Assembly: GCA_019308145.1 (NCBI GenBank)
Contig: JAFDIG010000001.1
Coordinates: forward strand, 1-29,213
Source: Deltaproteobacteria bacterium
GTDB taxonomy: Bacteria > Desulfobacterota > JAFDIG01
DNA length: 29,213 nucleotides
Direction of reading: 5' to 3'
Position numbers and translations under genes: made by a program. Shown here piece by piece: positions 15,875 to 23,906 of this stretch. A model generated the notes under the pieces. The model worked only from the letters and a program-made list of their open reading frames with translations, ran no database searches and was not told where the DNA came from. Within the stretch, counting starts at the first letter, position 1; the number at the start of each line of letters is the position of its first letter.

Positions 15875-18800
15875 CTATTCCTTAAGGCTATTCAACTTCT
15901 CAGCATAATTTTTAACCTTTAAAAACTCCTTTTTAGCTTGAGATAAAAGTTCAAAGACAGGCGTTAAGTTCTCTTCTTTGCCTAATTTTTCTATGGTCAT
16001 AAATATGGGAGTAAGATAAGTTGCTTCAACTTGAGCGCTTGCCCCTTTTATAGAATGAGCGATCCTGCTAACCTCTTCACTATTACCTTTTAACATTGCT
16101 TTTTTTAACTTCTCCAACTGTTTTGGAATTTCATTAAGATAGAGCTCAAGTATTTCTAAATATTCCTCTTTATTTCCACCTGTTCTATTTATAGCTTTTT
16201 TTAGATCTATTGGTTCTTTTGTTATTCTTTTCTTTTCTTTTTGATCTTTTATCTGATAAACTTCTACCTCTTTTTTACTCCATTTTTTAATCACCTTTAG
16301 CAATTCCCGAGCTCGGATAGGTTTAGCAATGTAATCATCCATTCCTGCTTCTATGCATTTTTCCCTATCACCTTTTAAAGCATGAGCGGTCATTGCTACG
16401 ATTGGGAGATTTCTTAATTTAGGATTTTTTCTTATTATAGCTGTTGCCTCAAAGCCATCCATTTTTGGCATTTGTATATCCATTAAAACAAGGTCAAAAT
16501 TCTCCTGCATTAAAGCCTTTATTGCCTCTTGTCCATCAAAAACAGATCTTATGTAATATCCTTCCTTTTTTAATATATTTATTGCTACTTTCTGATTTAT
16601 TGGATTATCCTCAGCTAAAAGAATCTTTGTAACTTTTTTCCTTTTCTCATAGATAGTATGTTTTGTGATAACTGCTTTTTTCTCTTTGTCTTTTTGCTGA
16701 GACTGAGCAATAACTTCAAGTACTATATTTAAAAGCTGCCAACTTTTTACTGGTTTTGTCAGATATCCGGCTGCACCTAAAGACTTGATTTTGCTCGCAT
16801 CACCCTTTATACCTATGGATGCAAGAATGATTACAGGAATCTTTGATAGTTCCTTATTACTGGAAATAATCTTTAACGCCTCAAATCCATCCATTTCAGG
16901 TAGATTAAGATCCATCAGTATGAGTTTGTATTCAAATTTAGTACCTATTGTTCTTTTAAGAAGTTCAATACCTTTTTTAGCACTATTTAGCTCTGTTGGG
17001 AGACAACCAAAAGAATGAAGCATCTCACGAAGTGCCCTTCTGCTGGCATCATTATTATCAATAACTAAAACCCTTATTCCTCTTACATCTATTGTTTCCG
17101 CTGAAATAGAAAAGCCTTTTTCTTGTTGTTTTTCAAAAGGAAGGAAAAAATAAAAGCAACTTCCTTTACCTACTTCACTTTTAAGCCAGATTCTACCACC
17201 CATCATTTCAACAAGCTGTCGTGATATAGTAAGCCCAAGCCCTGTGCCTCCATATTTTCTTGTGGTTGAAGGATCAACCTGAGTAAAACCATTAAATATT
17301 ATCTTTTGCCTTTCCTCTGGGATACCAATCCCTGTATCTTCTACTGAGAAAAGAATCGTTACCATTTTTTCGTTTTCTTTTTGCAATTTTACCTCTAAAG
17401 TGATTTTACCTTTTTCAGTAAATTTAATCGCATTTGAGATCAAATTGAGAAGGATCTGACGCAATCTGCCCGGATCGCCTATTAAAAGACGTGGAATATC
17501 ATCATGGATCTCTGTTATTAGCTCAAGCTTCTTTTCCCAAATCTTTGGTGAAACAATATTTATAATATCATCCACTGTATTTCTGAGATCAAAATCTATA
17601 TTCTCTATCTCGATTTTCCCTGCTTCTATTTTTGAAAAATCCAGGATATCATTAATTATATCTAATAATGATTCAGCAGAGTTATGCATCATAGTTAAAT
17701 ATTCAAGCTGTTCATTATTTAATGGAGTATCTAACAAAAGATCAAACATACCTATGATCCCGCCTAAAGGTGTACGAATTTCATGGCTCATATTTGCCAA
17801 AAATTGACTTTTAGATCTATTTGCTTCTTCTGCCTTTTCCTTTGCTCTCACGAGCTCTGTTACATCAACAATATTTAAGATAACACCATCATAACTATTT
17901 TCACGAAATATAGGTTGGATTCTAAAAACTAATTCTTTGCCTTTAAAAGAACGGTTAAGCGTAAAAGCACTTGACTCCGATCTGTTCTTAAATTTATTAA
18001 GATAGCTCTCAATTTTTTTATTTATCTTTTCTTCATGAAATTCATGGATATACCTCCCTAAGATGTTTTTCTCTTTTGTTTCCATTAGGTTAGCAAAGTA
18101 TTGATTTATCTCAACAATTTCTCCTTCTTTGTTGGCCACAACCACACCTTCTTTCATCCCTTCGAGTATGGATGAGAGCCTTGCCATCTTCTCACCAAGA
18201 ATTACTTCAATCCTTTTCTGTTCGGTTATATCTCTTGCCATAGCTAAAATAGAAGGAATATTATGATATTTTATAAAAGAGGCTTTTATGGAAGCAATAG
18301 CAAAGTCCCCCTTCTTTTTCTTAAACCTTATCTCCCCAAACTCAAAACTTTCAGCCTCTTTATTTTGTGAAATAAGATCTTTTAATTTATCATCTTGTGT
18401 AATAATATCAGTAAATTTTAGTGATAAAAGTTCCTTCCTCGAATAACCTAACCATTTAAGAGAAAAAGGATTCACTTCAAGAATCTTATAACTTTTAATC
18501 TCAAATATAATAATTGCTTCGGGTGCATATTCTACAAGACTTCTATATTTTTCCTCTGATTCCTTTAACTCCATCTCTATCATTTTTCTTTCTGAAATAT
18601 CACGAAGACTCCCTTCTATACCAATGGCTTTACCATTTTCATCGAAGAAAAAATGGCTGTTTGTTGAAACAAAAATTTTTGAGTTATCTTTTCTTTTTAA
18701 TACCAATTCATAATCAGTAACCTGACCTTTTTTCATAAGCTCAGAAATCAGTTTTTCTCTATCGCTGGGATTTGCATAAACTTTTAATACATCTTCACCT

Positions 18801-19153
18801 ATTAACTCTTCTGGCAAAAATCCTGTATATTTTGTAATAGATGGGCTTAAGAGCATGATCTTTCCATCCAGATCGGTTTGGTAGAAGACATCTTGAGTAT
18901 TTTCAAATATGGTCCTAAATCTCTTTTCAGATTCAGCGAGTCTTTTTTCAGTTTTTCTACCAAATGGAACAACCACCGAAGGAACAATAATACCAACAAG
19001 TACAAAGGTCAAAAAAACTACAATTGCTGATTCAGGATCATATAAATAACCCATGGTCTTTAAAATAGTCACACTTATAAAGGTAAGAATTGAAGAGCCT
19101 AATGTGGACATAAGCCATATAAGCCTGAAATTTACTCTTTTTGTTTTTTTCAT
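15875..19153 (-). CDS. Hybrid sensor histidine kinase with full phosphorelay (PAS x3, HisKA, HATPase, REC x2, HPt)
   Basis: A 1092-residue inner-membrane sensor. Two membrane helices (about 11-31 and 40-62) with almost no external loop suggest sensing in the membrane or cytoplasm. Three PAS domains follow (about 75-190, 200-315, 325-435), then HisKA (MSHEIRTPL, His457). The ATPase domain has NLISNAIKF, DTGIGIP and GGTGLGL. The first receiver carries Asp748 in LMDLNLPEMDG, with DNND where acidic pairs are usual. The second receiver has Asp892 in LMDIQMPKMDG. A C-terminal HPt domain has His1033 in AHSIKGASA. It resembles BarA/ArcB/TorS-type kinases, which pass phosphate His-Asp-His to a separate regulator; none is adjacent. 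It starts four bases after the methyltransferase stop, so the two are co-transcribed. Confidence 0.95.
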   Translation of the reverse strand: MKKTKRVNFRLIWLMSTLGSSILTFISVTILKTMGYLYDPESAIVVFLTFVLVGIIVPSVVVPFGRKTEKRLAESEKRFRTIFENTQDVFYQTDLDGKIMLLSPSITKYTGFLPEELIGEDVLKVYANPSDREKLISELMKKGQVTDYELVLKRKDNSKIFVSTNSHFFFDENGKAIGIEGSLRDISERKMIEMELKESEEKYRSLVEYAPEAIIIFEIKSYKILEVNPFSLKWLGYSRKELLSLKFTDIITQDDKLKDLISQNKEAESFEFGEIRFKKKKGDFAIASIKASFIKYHNIPSILAMARDITEQKRIEVILGEKMARLSSILEGMKEGVVVANKEGEIVEINQYFANLMETKEKNILGRYIHEFHEEKINKKIESYLNKFKNRSESSAFTLNRSFKGKELVFRIQPIFRENSYDGVILNIVDVTELVRAKEKAEEANRSKSQFLANMSHEIRTPLGGIIGMFDLLLDTPLNNEQLEYLTMMHNSAESLLDIINDILDFSKIEAGKIEIENIDFDLRNTVDDIINIVSPKIWEKKLELITEIHDDIPRLLIGDPGRLRQILLNLISNAIKFTEKGKITLEVKLQKENEKMVTILFSVEDTGIGIPEERQKIIFNGFTQVDPSTTRKYGGTGLGLTISRQLVEMMGGRIWLKSEVGKGSCFYFFLPFEKQQEKGFSISAETIDVRGIRVLVIDNNDASRRALREMLHSFGCLPTELNSAKKGIELLKRTIGTKFEYKLILMDLNLPEMDGFEALKIISSNKELSKIPVIILASIGIKGDASKIKSLGAAGYLTKPVKSWQLLNIVLEVIAQSQQKDKEKKAVITKHTIYEKRKKVTKILLAEDNPINQKVAINILKKEGYYIRSVFDGQEAIKALMQENFDLVLMDIQMPKMDGFEATAIIRKNPKLRNLPIVAMTAHALKGDREKCIEAGMDDYIAKPIRARELLKVIKKWSKKEVEVYQIKDQKEKKRITKEPIDLKKAINRTGGNKEEYLEILELYLNEIPKQLEKLKKAMLKGNSEEVSRIAHSIKGASAQVEATYLTPIFMTIEKLGKEENLTPVFELLSQAKKEFLKVKNYAEKLNSLKE

Positions 19154-19156
19154 TTT

Positions 19157-19891
19157 TTATCCGCTAAGCTTTTCTGCTTCTAAAAAAAAGGAACGAGAAT
19201 ATTTTAATATTGGTTTCAATTTACCAATTTTAGCCATAGCTTCAAAGATAAAAGGTATTCTTGCTAAAATAAAAGAGGGAATAGTAAAATATTTCAAAAA
19301 CTTAACTGGTATCCTTTTTTTTATTTTCTTTGGCAAAAAAAATATAAAAGATGGTATAGGATTCCATCCAATGATACTTTTTATCTCAAAATCCTCTTTT
19401 AGAACAAGCTCTTTTAACTCCTTAAGTGAAAGTTTTTTATCCCTAAACCTCCCTGTAATAAAATTATCTCTGTTTGTATTGGTTATAAGCAATAAACCAT
19501 TTTGTTTTAAACAACGATATACCTCTTTCATGATTATCTCTTTTTCTTTTTTATCATTGATTTCGCCAAGGAGATGGGATAAAAGTATTATCTCAAAAAC
19601 ATTATCTTTAAAAGGCAAAAAGGAAGCTTTAGATTTAAAGAAATACCCATTAGGAACAATTGTTTTTGCATAATTAAGAGAAACTAAATCAATATCTATT
19701 CCACATTTAAAGCAGGAATCAGATGCCATTGACAAAATTATTCCTGCACCACAACCTATATCCAAAATCTTCTTTTTCTTCTCTTTTGATACTTGATATG
19801 CTAAAAAGAATCTAACATCAATATAGTCGCCCCACCAAAAGTAAGGAGCAAGCTTAAAGTTTTTTTCTACCTTTTTAAGAATGGGATGCAT
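19157..19891 (-). CDS. Class I SAM-dependent methyltransferase
   Basis: A 244-residue Rossmann-fold methyltransferase. The SAM-binding motif I is ILDIGCGAGIILSMA (about residues 40-54), followed by GIDIDLVSL (motif II). The post-motif segment has the EIILLSHLLGEI pattern. The C-terminal half is basic and partly hydrophobic and does not match a substrate group I can name. There is no signal peptide. Only three bases separate its stop from the hybrid kinase's ATG, so coupling is likely, but no functional link is obvious. No strong ribosome site is visible at its own start. Confidence 0.8.
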   Translation of the reverse strand: MHPILKKVEKNFKLAPYFWWGDYIDVRFFLAYQVSKEKKKKILDIGCGAGIILSMASDSCFKCGIDIDLVSLNYAKTIVPNGYFFKSKASFLPFKDNVFEIILLSHLLGEINDKKEKEIIMKEVYRCLKQNGLLLITNTNRDNFITGRFRDKKLSLKELKELVLKEDFEIKSIIGWNPIPSFIFFLPKKIKKRIPVKFLKYFTIPSFILARIPFIFEAMAKIGKLKPILKYSRSFFLEAEKLSG

Positions 19892-19954
19892 ATCAAAAGA
19901 ATTTTTTATAAAAGATAATCATTTATTTTTAAATGTTAAAAAACTTTAATCTTT

Positions 19955-20800
19955 TCATGTTTTAACTACCGTACCTACTGAAGCAAAGAAAAAACGTTCA
20001 CCAAATGCATGCATTAGATGAGCAAGGCCAGTAAGCCCTGTACAATGGGAGCCACCAATTTTTTCTATATCAAATTGATGTAGAGCTTCTATGCTTTTTT
20101 CAAGCTGCTCTTTCTCTAAAAAACCTAAATGAGTCCCCCCCATAACAAGCAAAATATGATCTTTGCCTGTCTTTTCAATAGCATGATGCAAAATATTTAT
20201 AATCCCTGCATGAGCACATCCTAAAATAACTATAAGCCCTTTTTTTGTATCAATGATCAGAGATTGATCATCCAACATAGGATCATGAATATCTTTACCA
20301 TCTTTTGTTATAAAAAGCTGGGGATCATCTTTTTCAAATGTTGTTCTTCTTTTTACCTCCCCTGTAAGGAATATCTTTTCTTCTATCTCTATAAAATCTT
20401 TATTAAATATAAATTTTGCACCAAGAGATTTTAAGAGCTCTAATTCATAAGGAATGCCAATATATCTTCTTGTTTCTTTACCAGAAATTTTTCGTATGCT
20501 AATCTTTTTATCCATTATATCAGGGTGAGCATATATAGGAATTTCACCCTTTATATTTAAAAAAGGAACAAGCCCTCCAGTATGATCATAATGCCCATGG
20601 CTTAAAGCAATAAGGTTTGCTTTTTTAAGATCAATCCCAAAGGTTAAACTATTATTTACAAGGGTTGAACCATTTCCAGTATCAAATAATATATTTGTAT
20701 TATCCGTTTCTATCCACACAGCAAACCCGTGTTCCCCATTGCCACCTACTTTTCCAACTACTGTATTTTCACACAAAATAGTGATTTTTATATCCTTCAT
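19955..20800 (-). CDS. MBL-fold metallohydrolase, COG1237 family (second copy type)
   Basis: A 281-residue MBL-fold protein of the same family as the one at 3922, with SHGHYDHTGG (His68, His70, Asp72, His73), LGCAHAGIIN, GGTHLG and SHCTGL as probable metal ligands. The two differ clearly in sequence, so they are old paralogues. ATG at 20800 has GGAGG five bases upstream; an ATG at 20812 would add four residues and overlap that site. It lies 67 bases after alaC and 63 before the methyltransferase, all in one direction. The substrate is not known; the folate/pterin-type label for the family comes from an archaeal enzyme and may not apply. Confidence 0.85.
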   Translation of the reverse strand: MKDIKITILCENTVVGKVGGNGEHGFAVWIETDNTNILFDTGNGSTLVNNSLTFGIDLKKANLIALSHGHYDHTGGLVPFLNIKGEIPIYAHPDIMDKKISIRKISGKETRRYIGIPYELELLKSLGAKFIFNKDFIEIEEKIFLTGEVKRRTTFEKDDPQLFITKDGKDIHDPMLDDQSLIIDTKKGLIVILGCAHAGIINILHHAIEKTGKDHILLVMGGTHLGFLEKEQLEKSIEALHQFDIEKIGGSHCTGLTGLAHLMHAFGERFFFASVGTVVKT

Positions 20801-20867
20801 TTTATCCTCCATGAAATATAAGTTTAACCTCTTTATTTAAAAAACTTATCTAAAAATTTGTATATAA

Positions 20868-22052
20868 TCATGAGGGAATTCCCTCTTTAAACATCTTCTG
20901 TATTCCTCTTACTGCCTGTCTTATTCTATGTTCATTCTCCACAAGGGAAAGACGAACAAAACCTTCACCTAATTCCCCAAATCCAAGTCCAGGGGAAACA
21001 GCAACTTTTGCTTTTTCAAGGAGTTGCTTGCTGAATTCAAGTGAACCTAACTTATCCCATGGCTCAGGAATCTTTGCCCATACAAACATGGTAGCTTTAG
21101 GCTTTTCTACTTGCCAACCTATTCTCATAAAACCATCTACAAGAACATCTCTTCTTTTTTCATAGGTTTTTGCAATATCTTTTGCCCATTCATCTCCATG
21201 GTTAAGTGCTATGATGGAAGCAATTTGAATAGGCTGGAATATTCCATAATCAAAATAACTCTTTAATCTAACCAGATTTCTTATAATCTCTTTATTCCCG
21301 ACAGCAAAACCAACTCTCCATCCTGGCATTGAATAGCTTTTTGACATAGAAAAGAATTCAATAGAGACCTTCTTCGCCTCTGGTATTTCTAAAATGCTTA
21401 AGGATTTATAACCATCAAAAACTATATCCGCATAAGCAAGATCATGGATGATCATTATATCAAATTCAAGGGCAAGTTTTATAACCTCTGAAAAGAAATT
21501 ATAATCAGCAATTTTAGTAGTAGGATTGTGAGGAAAACTAAGTATTATCATTTTTGGCCTTGGCCATACACGTTTTATAGCCTTTTTAAGGCGATCCAAA
21601 AAATCATCAAGATCATATAAAGGAATTGAATGAACATCTCCACCTGCTATTACTACAGAATATGTATGAATAGGATAGGTTGGATCAGGAACAAAGACAA
21701 CATCACCAGGGGTTATCATTGACAAAGATAGAAGGTCAAGCCCCTGCTTTGAGCCAATAGTAACCACTGCTTCATTATCAGGATCAAGTTCAACCCCGAA
21801 ATGTCTTTTATACCAATTACATATTGCTTCTCTCAATTTATATATACCTTTGGTTACAGAATATCTATAATTTTTTGGATTTTTAGATGCTTCAATCAAT
21901 TTATCTACAATAGGCTTGGGAGTAGGGATATCTGGATTTCCCATTCCGAGATCGATAATATCCTCCCCAGCTCTTCTTGCTTTTTTTGTAAGTTCATTAA
22001 TCATTGCAAATAAGTATGGAGGTAACCTATCTATTCTTGGAAATCTATTCAT
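20868..22052 (-). CDS. alaC: AlaC-type PLP aminotransferase
   Basis: A 394-residue fold-type I (class I/II) aminotransferase, close throughout to AlaC, which makes alanine from pyruvate and glutamate. Shared features are the opening RFPRIDRLPPYLF, the FGMGNPD-like DLGMGNPD segment, VPDPTYPIHTYSVVIAGG, SFPHNPTT, HDLAYADIVFDG, and the PLP lysine Lys238 in FSMSKSYSMPGWR. C-terminal SPGLGFGELGEGFVRLSL holds the substrate arginine. Some relatives are annotated as LL-diaminopimelate aminotransferase, so a role in lysine biosynthesis is an alternative. AAAGGAAG lies seven bases before the ATG. It is divergent from phoB and heads a same-strand run ending in the hybrid kinase. Confidence 0.9.
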   Translation of the reverse strand: MNRFPRIDRLPPYLFAMINELTKKARRAGEDIIDLGMGNPDIPTPKPIVDKLIEASKNPKNYRYSVTKGIYKLREAICNWYKRHFGVELDPDNEAVVTIGSKQGLDLLSLSMITPGDVVFVPDPTYPIHTYSVVIAGGDVHSIPLYDLDDFLDRLKKAIKRVWPRPKMIILSFPHNPTTKIADYNFFSEVIKLALEFDIMIIHDLAYADIVFDGYKSLSILEIPEAKKVSIEFFSMSKSYSMPGWRVGFAVGNKEIIRNLVRLKSYFDYGIFQPIQIASIIALNHGDEWAKDIAKTYEKRRDVLVDGFMRIGWQVEKPKATMFVWAKIPEPWDKLGSLEFSKQLLEKAKVAVSPGLGFGELGEGFVRLSLVENEHRIRQAVRGIQKMFKEGIPS

Positions 22053-22118
22053 AGCACATCTTCCTTTGTTTCAAGGACTACCATAACATGAAAGATAAAT
22101 CAATAATCTGATTTCAAA

Positions 22119-22147
22119 TTGACATAAATTTTTTTTAGGCATAAATT
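22119..22147 (+). promoter_or_regulatory. phoB: Candidate phoB promoter
   Basis: TTGACA (22119-22124) is followed after 17 bases by TAAATT (22142-22147, four of six matches to TATAAT). The start of transcription would be almost at the ATG (22154), meaning a leaderless or nearly leaderless mRNA. The absence of a ribosome site before phoB agrees with that. The octamer CATAAATT occurs twice, at 22123 and 22140, 17 bases apart. Confidence 0.45.
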
Positions 22148-22157
22148 GTATTTATGC
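22139..22157 (+). promoter_or_regulatory. phoB: Palindrome over the phoB start codon
   Basis: GCATAAAT-TGT-ATTTATGC has perfect 8-base arms, and the ATG of phoB (22154-22156) lies in the right arm. It could be an operator across the promoter and start, or an RNA hairpin hiding the start codon. It does not resemble a Pho box. Confidence 0.5.
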
Positions 22158-22843
22158 ATGAAAGAAAGATCTTGATCATAGAAGATGAGACAGATTTAGT
22201 AGAGCTTTTAAGCTACAATTTAAAAAAGGAGGGTTTTTCTACAATCTCATGCACTGATGGATGGAAAGCGTTAAATATTGTTAGAAAAGAAAAACCTGAT
22301 CTGATCTTGCTTGACTTGATGTTGCCAGGCTTATCAGGTATAGAAATCTGCAAGATGATAAGAGAGGATAAAAAGATAAAGGATATCCCTATTATAATGG
22401 TAACAGCAAAAACAACAGAAACAGATAAGGTAGTAGGGTTAGAGATAGGAGCTGATGATTATGTAACAAAACCTTTTAGCATCAGGGAGCTTATAGCAAG
22501 AATAAAAGCTGTATTAAGAAGAAGTAAAAATAAAATAGAAAAAGGGGATGATAAGGAGGAATTGTTAATAAAGGATGGACTTGAAATAGCCCTTTCCTCT
22601 TGTGAAGTAAAATTAAACAATAAAGATATATCACTTACACCGACAGAATTCAAAATTCTCGCCTTTTTAGCCAAAAATAGGGGCAGGGTATTTACAAGGG
22701 ATCAACTCCTTGATTCTGTCTGGGGAAAAGATACCTATGTAGAACCTAAAACAGTAGATGTCCATATTCGTCGTCTAAGAGCAAAGATTGGCTCTAAGTT
22801 TATCATTACTGTAAGGGGCATTGGATATAAGTTTCCTGCCTAA
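22154..22843 (+). CDS. phoB: Phosphate regulon response regulator PhoB
   Basis: A 229-residue OmpR/PhoB-class regulator. The receiver domain (about 4-120) has the acidic pair in IIEDETD, the phospho-acceptor Asp54 in LLDLMLPG, and the Lys of YVTKPF. The C-terminal winged helix (about 135-228) has LTPTEFKILAFLAKNRGRVFT and the recognition region TVDVHIRRLRAKIG. When phosphorylated by PhoR it should bind the Pho box before pstS. The ATG has no clear ribosome site, and a palindrome overlaps it. It begins the operon phoB-pstSCAB-phoU-phoR; an 87-base gap with its own promoter elements follows. Confidence 0.95.
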   Translation: MHERKILIIEDETDLVELLSYNLKKEGFSTISCTDGWKALNIVRKEKPDLILLDLMLPGLSGIEICKMIREDKKIKDIPIIMVTAKTTETDKVVGLEIGADDYVTKPFSIRELIARIKAVLRRSKNKIEKGDDKEELLIKDGLEIALSSCEVKLNNKDISLTPTEFKILAFLAKNRGRVFTRDQLLDSVWGKDTYVEPKTVDVHIRRLRAKIGSKFIITVRGIGYKFPA

Positions 22844-22856
22844 TTTCTTAATCTTC

Positions 22857-22887
22857 TTTTAACCATTTTGTAACCTCACTGTAACCT
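22857..22887 (+). promoter_or_regulatory. Pho box with three 11-bp direct repeats
   Basis: TTTTAACC, TTGTAACC and CTGTAACC follow each other at an exact 11-base period. This is the half-site arrangement bound by tandem PhoB dimers. A TATTAT stretch at 22893-22898 can serve as the -10, with the box replacing the -35. It should make pstS and later genes inducible by phosphate starvation. Confidence 0.85.
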
Positions 22888-22930
22888 TTAATTATTATAT
22901 TATATCCAAAAATTTTTTGGAGGTTTGCTG

Positions 22931-23746
22931 ATGAAAATATTAAAATTAAAATGGCTCTTTATTTTATCGGTGCTTTTTGCTCTTTATAGCTCAGCATTTG
23001 CAAAAACGATTGTAATTAAAGGATCAACGACTATACTCCCTATTGTTCAGCGCGCCGCAGAAGAATATATGCATATTCATCCTGATCTGAATATATCAGT
23101 TTCAGGTGGTGGCTCTGGGCAAGGGATAAAGGCTCTTTTAGATAAGACAACAGATATTGCATCTTCATCTCGATTTGTAAAACAAAATGAAATAAAATTA
23201 GCATATAAAAAAGGTATTCTTTTGGTTCCTCACTGGATTGCTATTGATGCAGTTGTTCCTATTGTTAATCCTATAAATCCTGTTGATTCTTTAACATTAG
23301 ATCAACTTAAAGCAATATATATAGGAAAGATCAAAAATTGGAAAGAACTTGGATGGAAAGATAAAAGGATTGTTATAATATCAAGGGATAGCAGCTCAGG
23401 AACCTATGAGGTATGGCATAAAAAAGTGCTTAAAGGTGCAAGAGTGACGCCATCTGCCTTGCTTCAAGCTTCAAATGGTACAGTTGTACAGGCGGTTTCT
23501 AAAAACAAGTATGCAATAGGGTATATTGGCTTTGGTTATTTAAATAAAAGTGTGAAAGGACTAAAAGTGAATGGGAAAGAAGCAAGTATAGTCAATGTAA
23601 GAATAGGTCTTTATCCCATATCAAGAGAACTATTCCTCTTTACTAATGGATGGCCTAAAGGTGATGTAAAAAGCTTTATCCACTTTTTAATTACACCTTC
23701 TGGCCAAAAGATTGTTGAGGAAGAAAAATATATACCATTATATTAA
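22931..23746 (+). CDS. pstS: Phosphate ABC transporter periplasmic binding protein PstS
   Basis: A 271-residue exported receptor that captures phosphate. The signal peptide (about 1-24, ending SSAFA) is followed by the hallmark IKGSTTILPIV and SGGGSGQGIKAL, then SSSRFVKQNE and SRDSSSGTYEVW, which make up the phosphate pocket. ATG at 22931 has TGGAGG seven bases before it; a TTG two codons earlier is in frame but less well placed. It is on the short side for PstS, a compact form found in many bacteria and archaea. It lies directly behind the Pho box. The 160-base gap to pstC holds a strong hairpin and a relic of another pstS tail. Confidence 0.94.
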   Translation: MKILKLKWLFILSVLFALYSSAFAKTIVIKGSTTILPIVQRAAEEYMHIHPDLNISVSGGGSGQGIKALLDKTTDIASSSRFVKQNEIKLAYKKGILLVPHWIAIDAVVPIVNPINPVDSLTLDQLKAIYIGKIKNWKELGWKDKRIVIISRDSSSGTYEVWHKKVLKGARVTPSALLQASNGTVVQAVSKNKYAIGYIGFGYLNKSVKGLKVNGKEASIVNVRIGLYPISRELFLFTNGWPKGDVKSFIHFLITPSGQKIVEEEKYIPLY

Positions 23747-23760
23747 GCTTGTTAGGCAGC

Positions 23761-23793
23761 GTTTTATAACTACTTTTAAAGTAGATATAAAAC
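23761..23793 (+). repeat. 33-base near-perfect palindrome after pstS
   Basis: GTTTTATA-A-CTACTTT, a central T, then AAAGTAG-A-TATAAAAC; the only mismatch in the arms is A against A. It begins 14 bases after the pstS stop and has no T-run afterwards. A likely role is protecting the pstS message or lowering expression of the membrane genes relative to the receptor. Confidence 0.7.
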
Positions 23794-23806
23794 CTGTCCT
23801 TTATAT

Positions 23807-23890
23807 ACTTTACCTGTACAGAAGATGGTTGAGATAGAAAAATATACTTTTCTAATTAGTCCGCAAAAAAATAGAGTGCAAACTAATTAA
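23807..23890 (+). pseudogene. Relic of a second pstS C-terminus
   Basis: In the frame ending at TAA 23888-23890, the stretch PVQKMVEIEKYTFL mirrors the real PstS end SGQKIVEEEKYIPL. At DNA level AGATgGTTGAG..AGAAAAATATA matches the real gene around 23709-23733 at nearly every position. It looks like the remains of a duplicated pstS or of its 3' end. It has no start codon and no upstream homology that I could see. Confidence 0.6.
23853..23889 (+). promoter_or_regulatory. Inverted repeat next to the pstC ribosome site
   Basis: TAATTAGT (23853-23860) pairs with ACTAATTA (23882-23889), with GCA/TGC pairs further inside. The right arm touches the AAGGAG ribosome site (23889-23894), so folding could limit pstC translation. 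Confidence 0.45.
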
Positions 23891-23906
23891 GGAGCGATAA
23901 ATCTAT

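Noticed and set aside
16785..19673. Plus-strand open frames inside the kinase and methyltransferase genes
   Set aside because: They are antisense shadows of well-recognised domains and have no family features or ribosome sites.
20818..20849. ATAAGTTT / AAACTTAT inverted repeat after alaC as a terminator
   Set aside because: Short A/T-only arms, a 16-base loop and no T-run.
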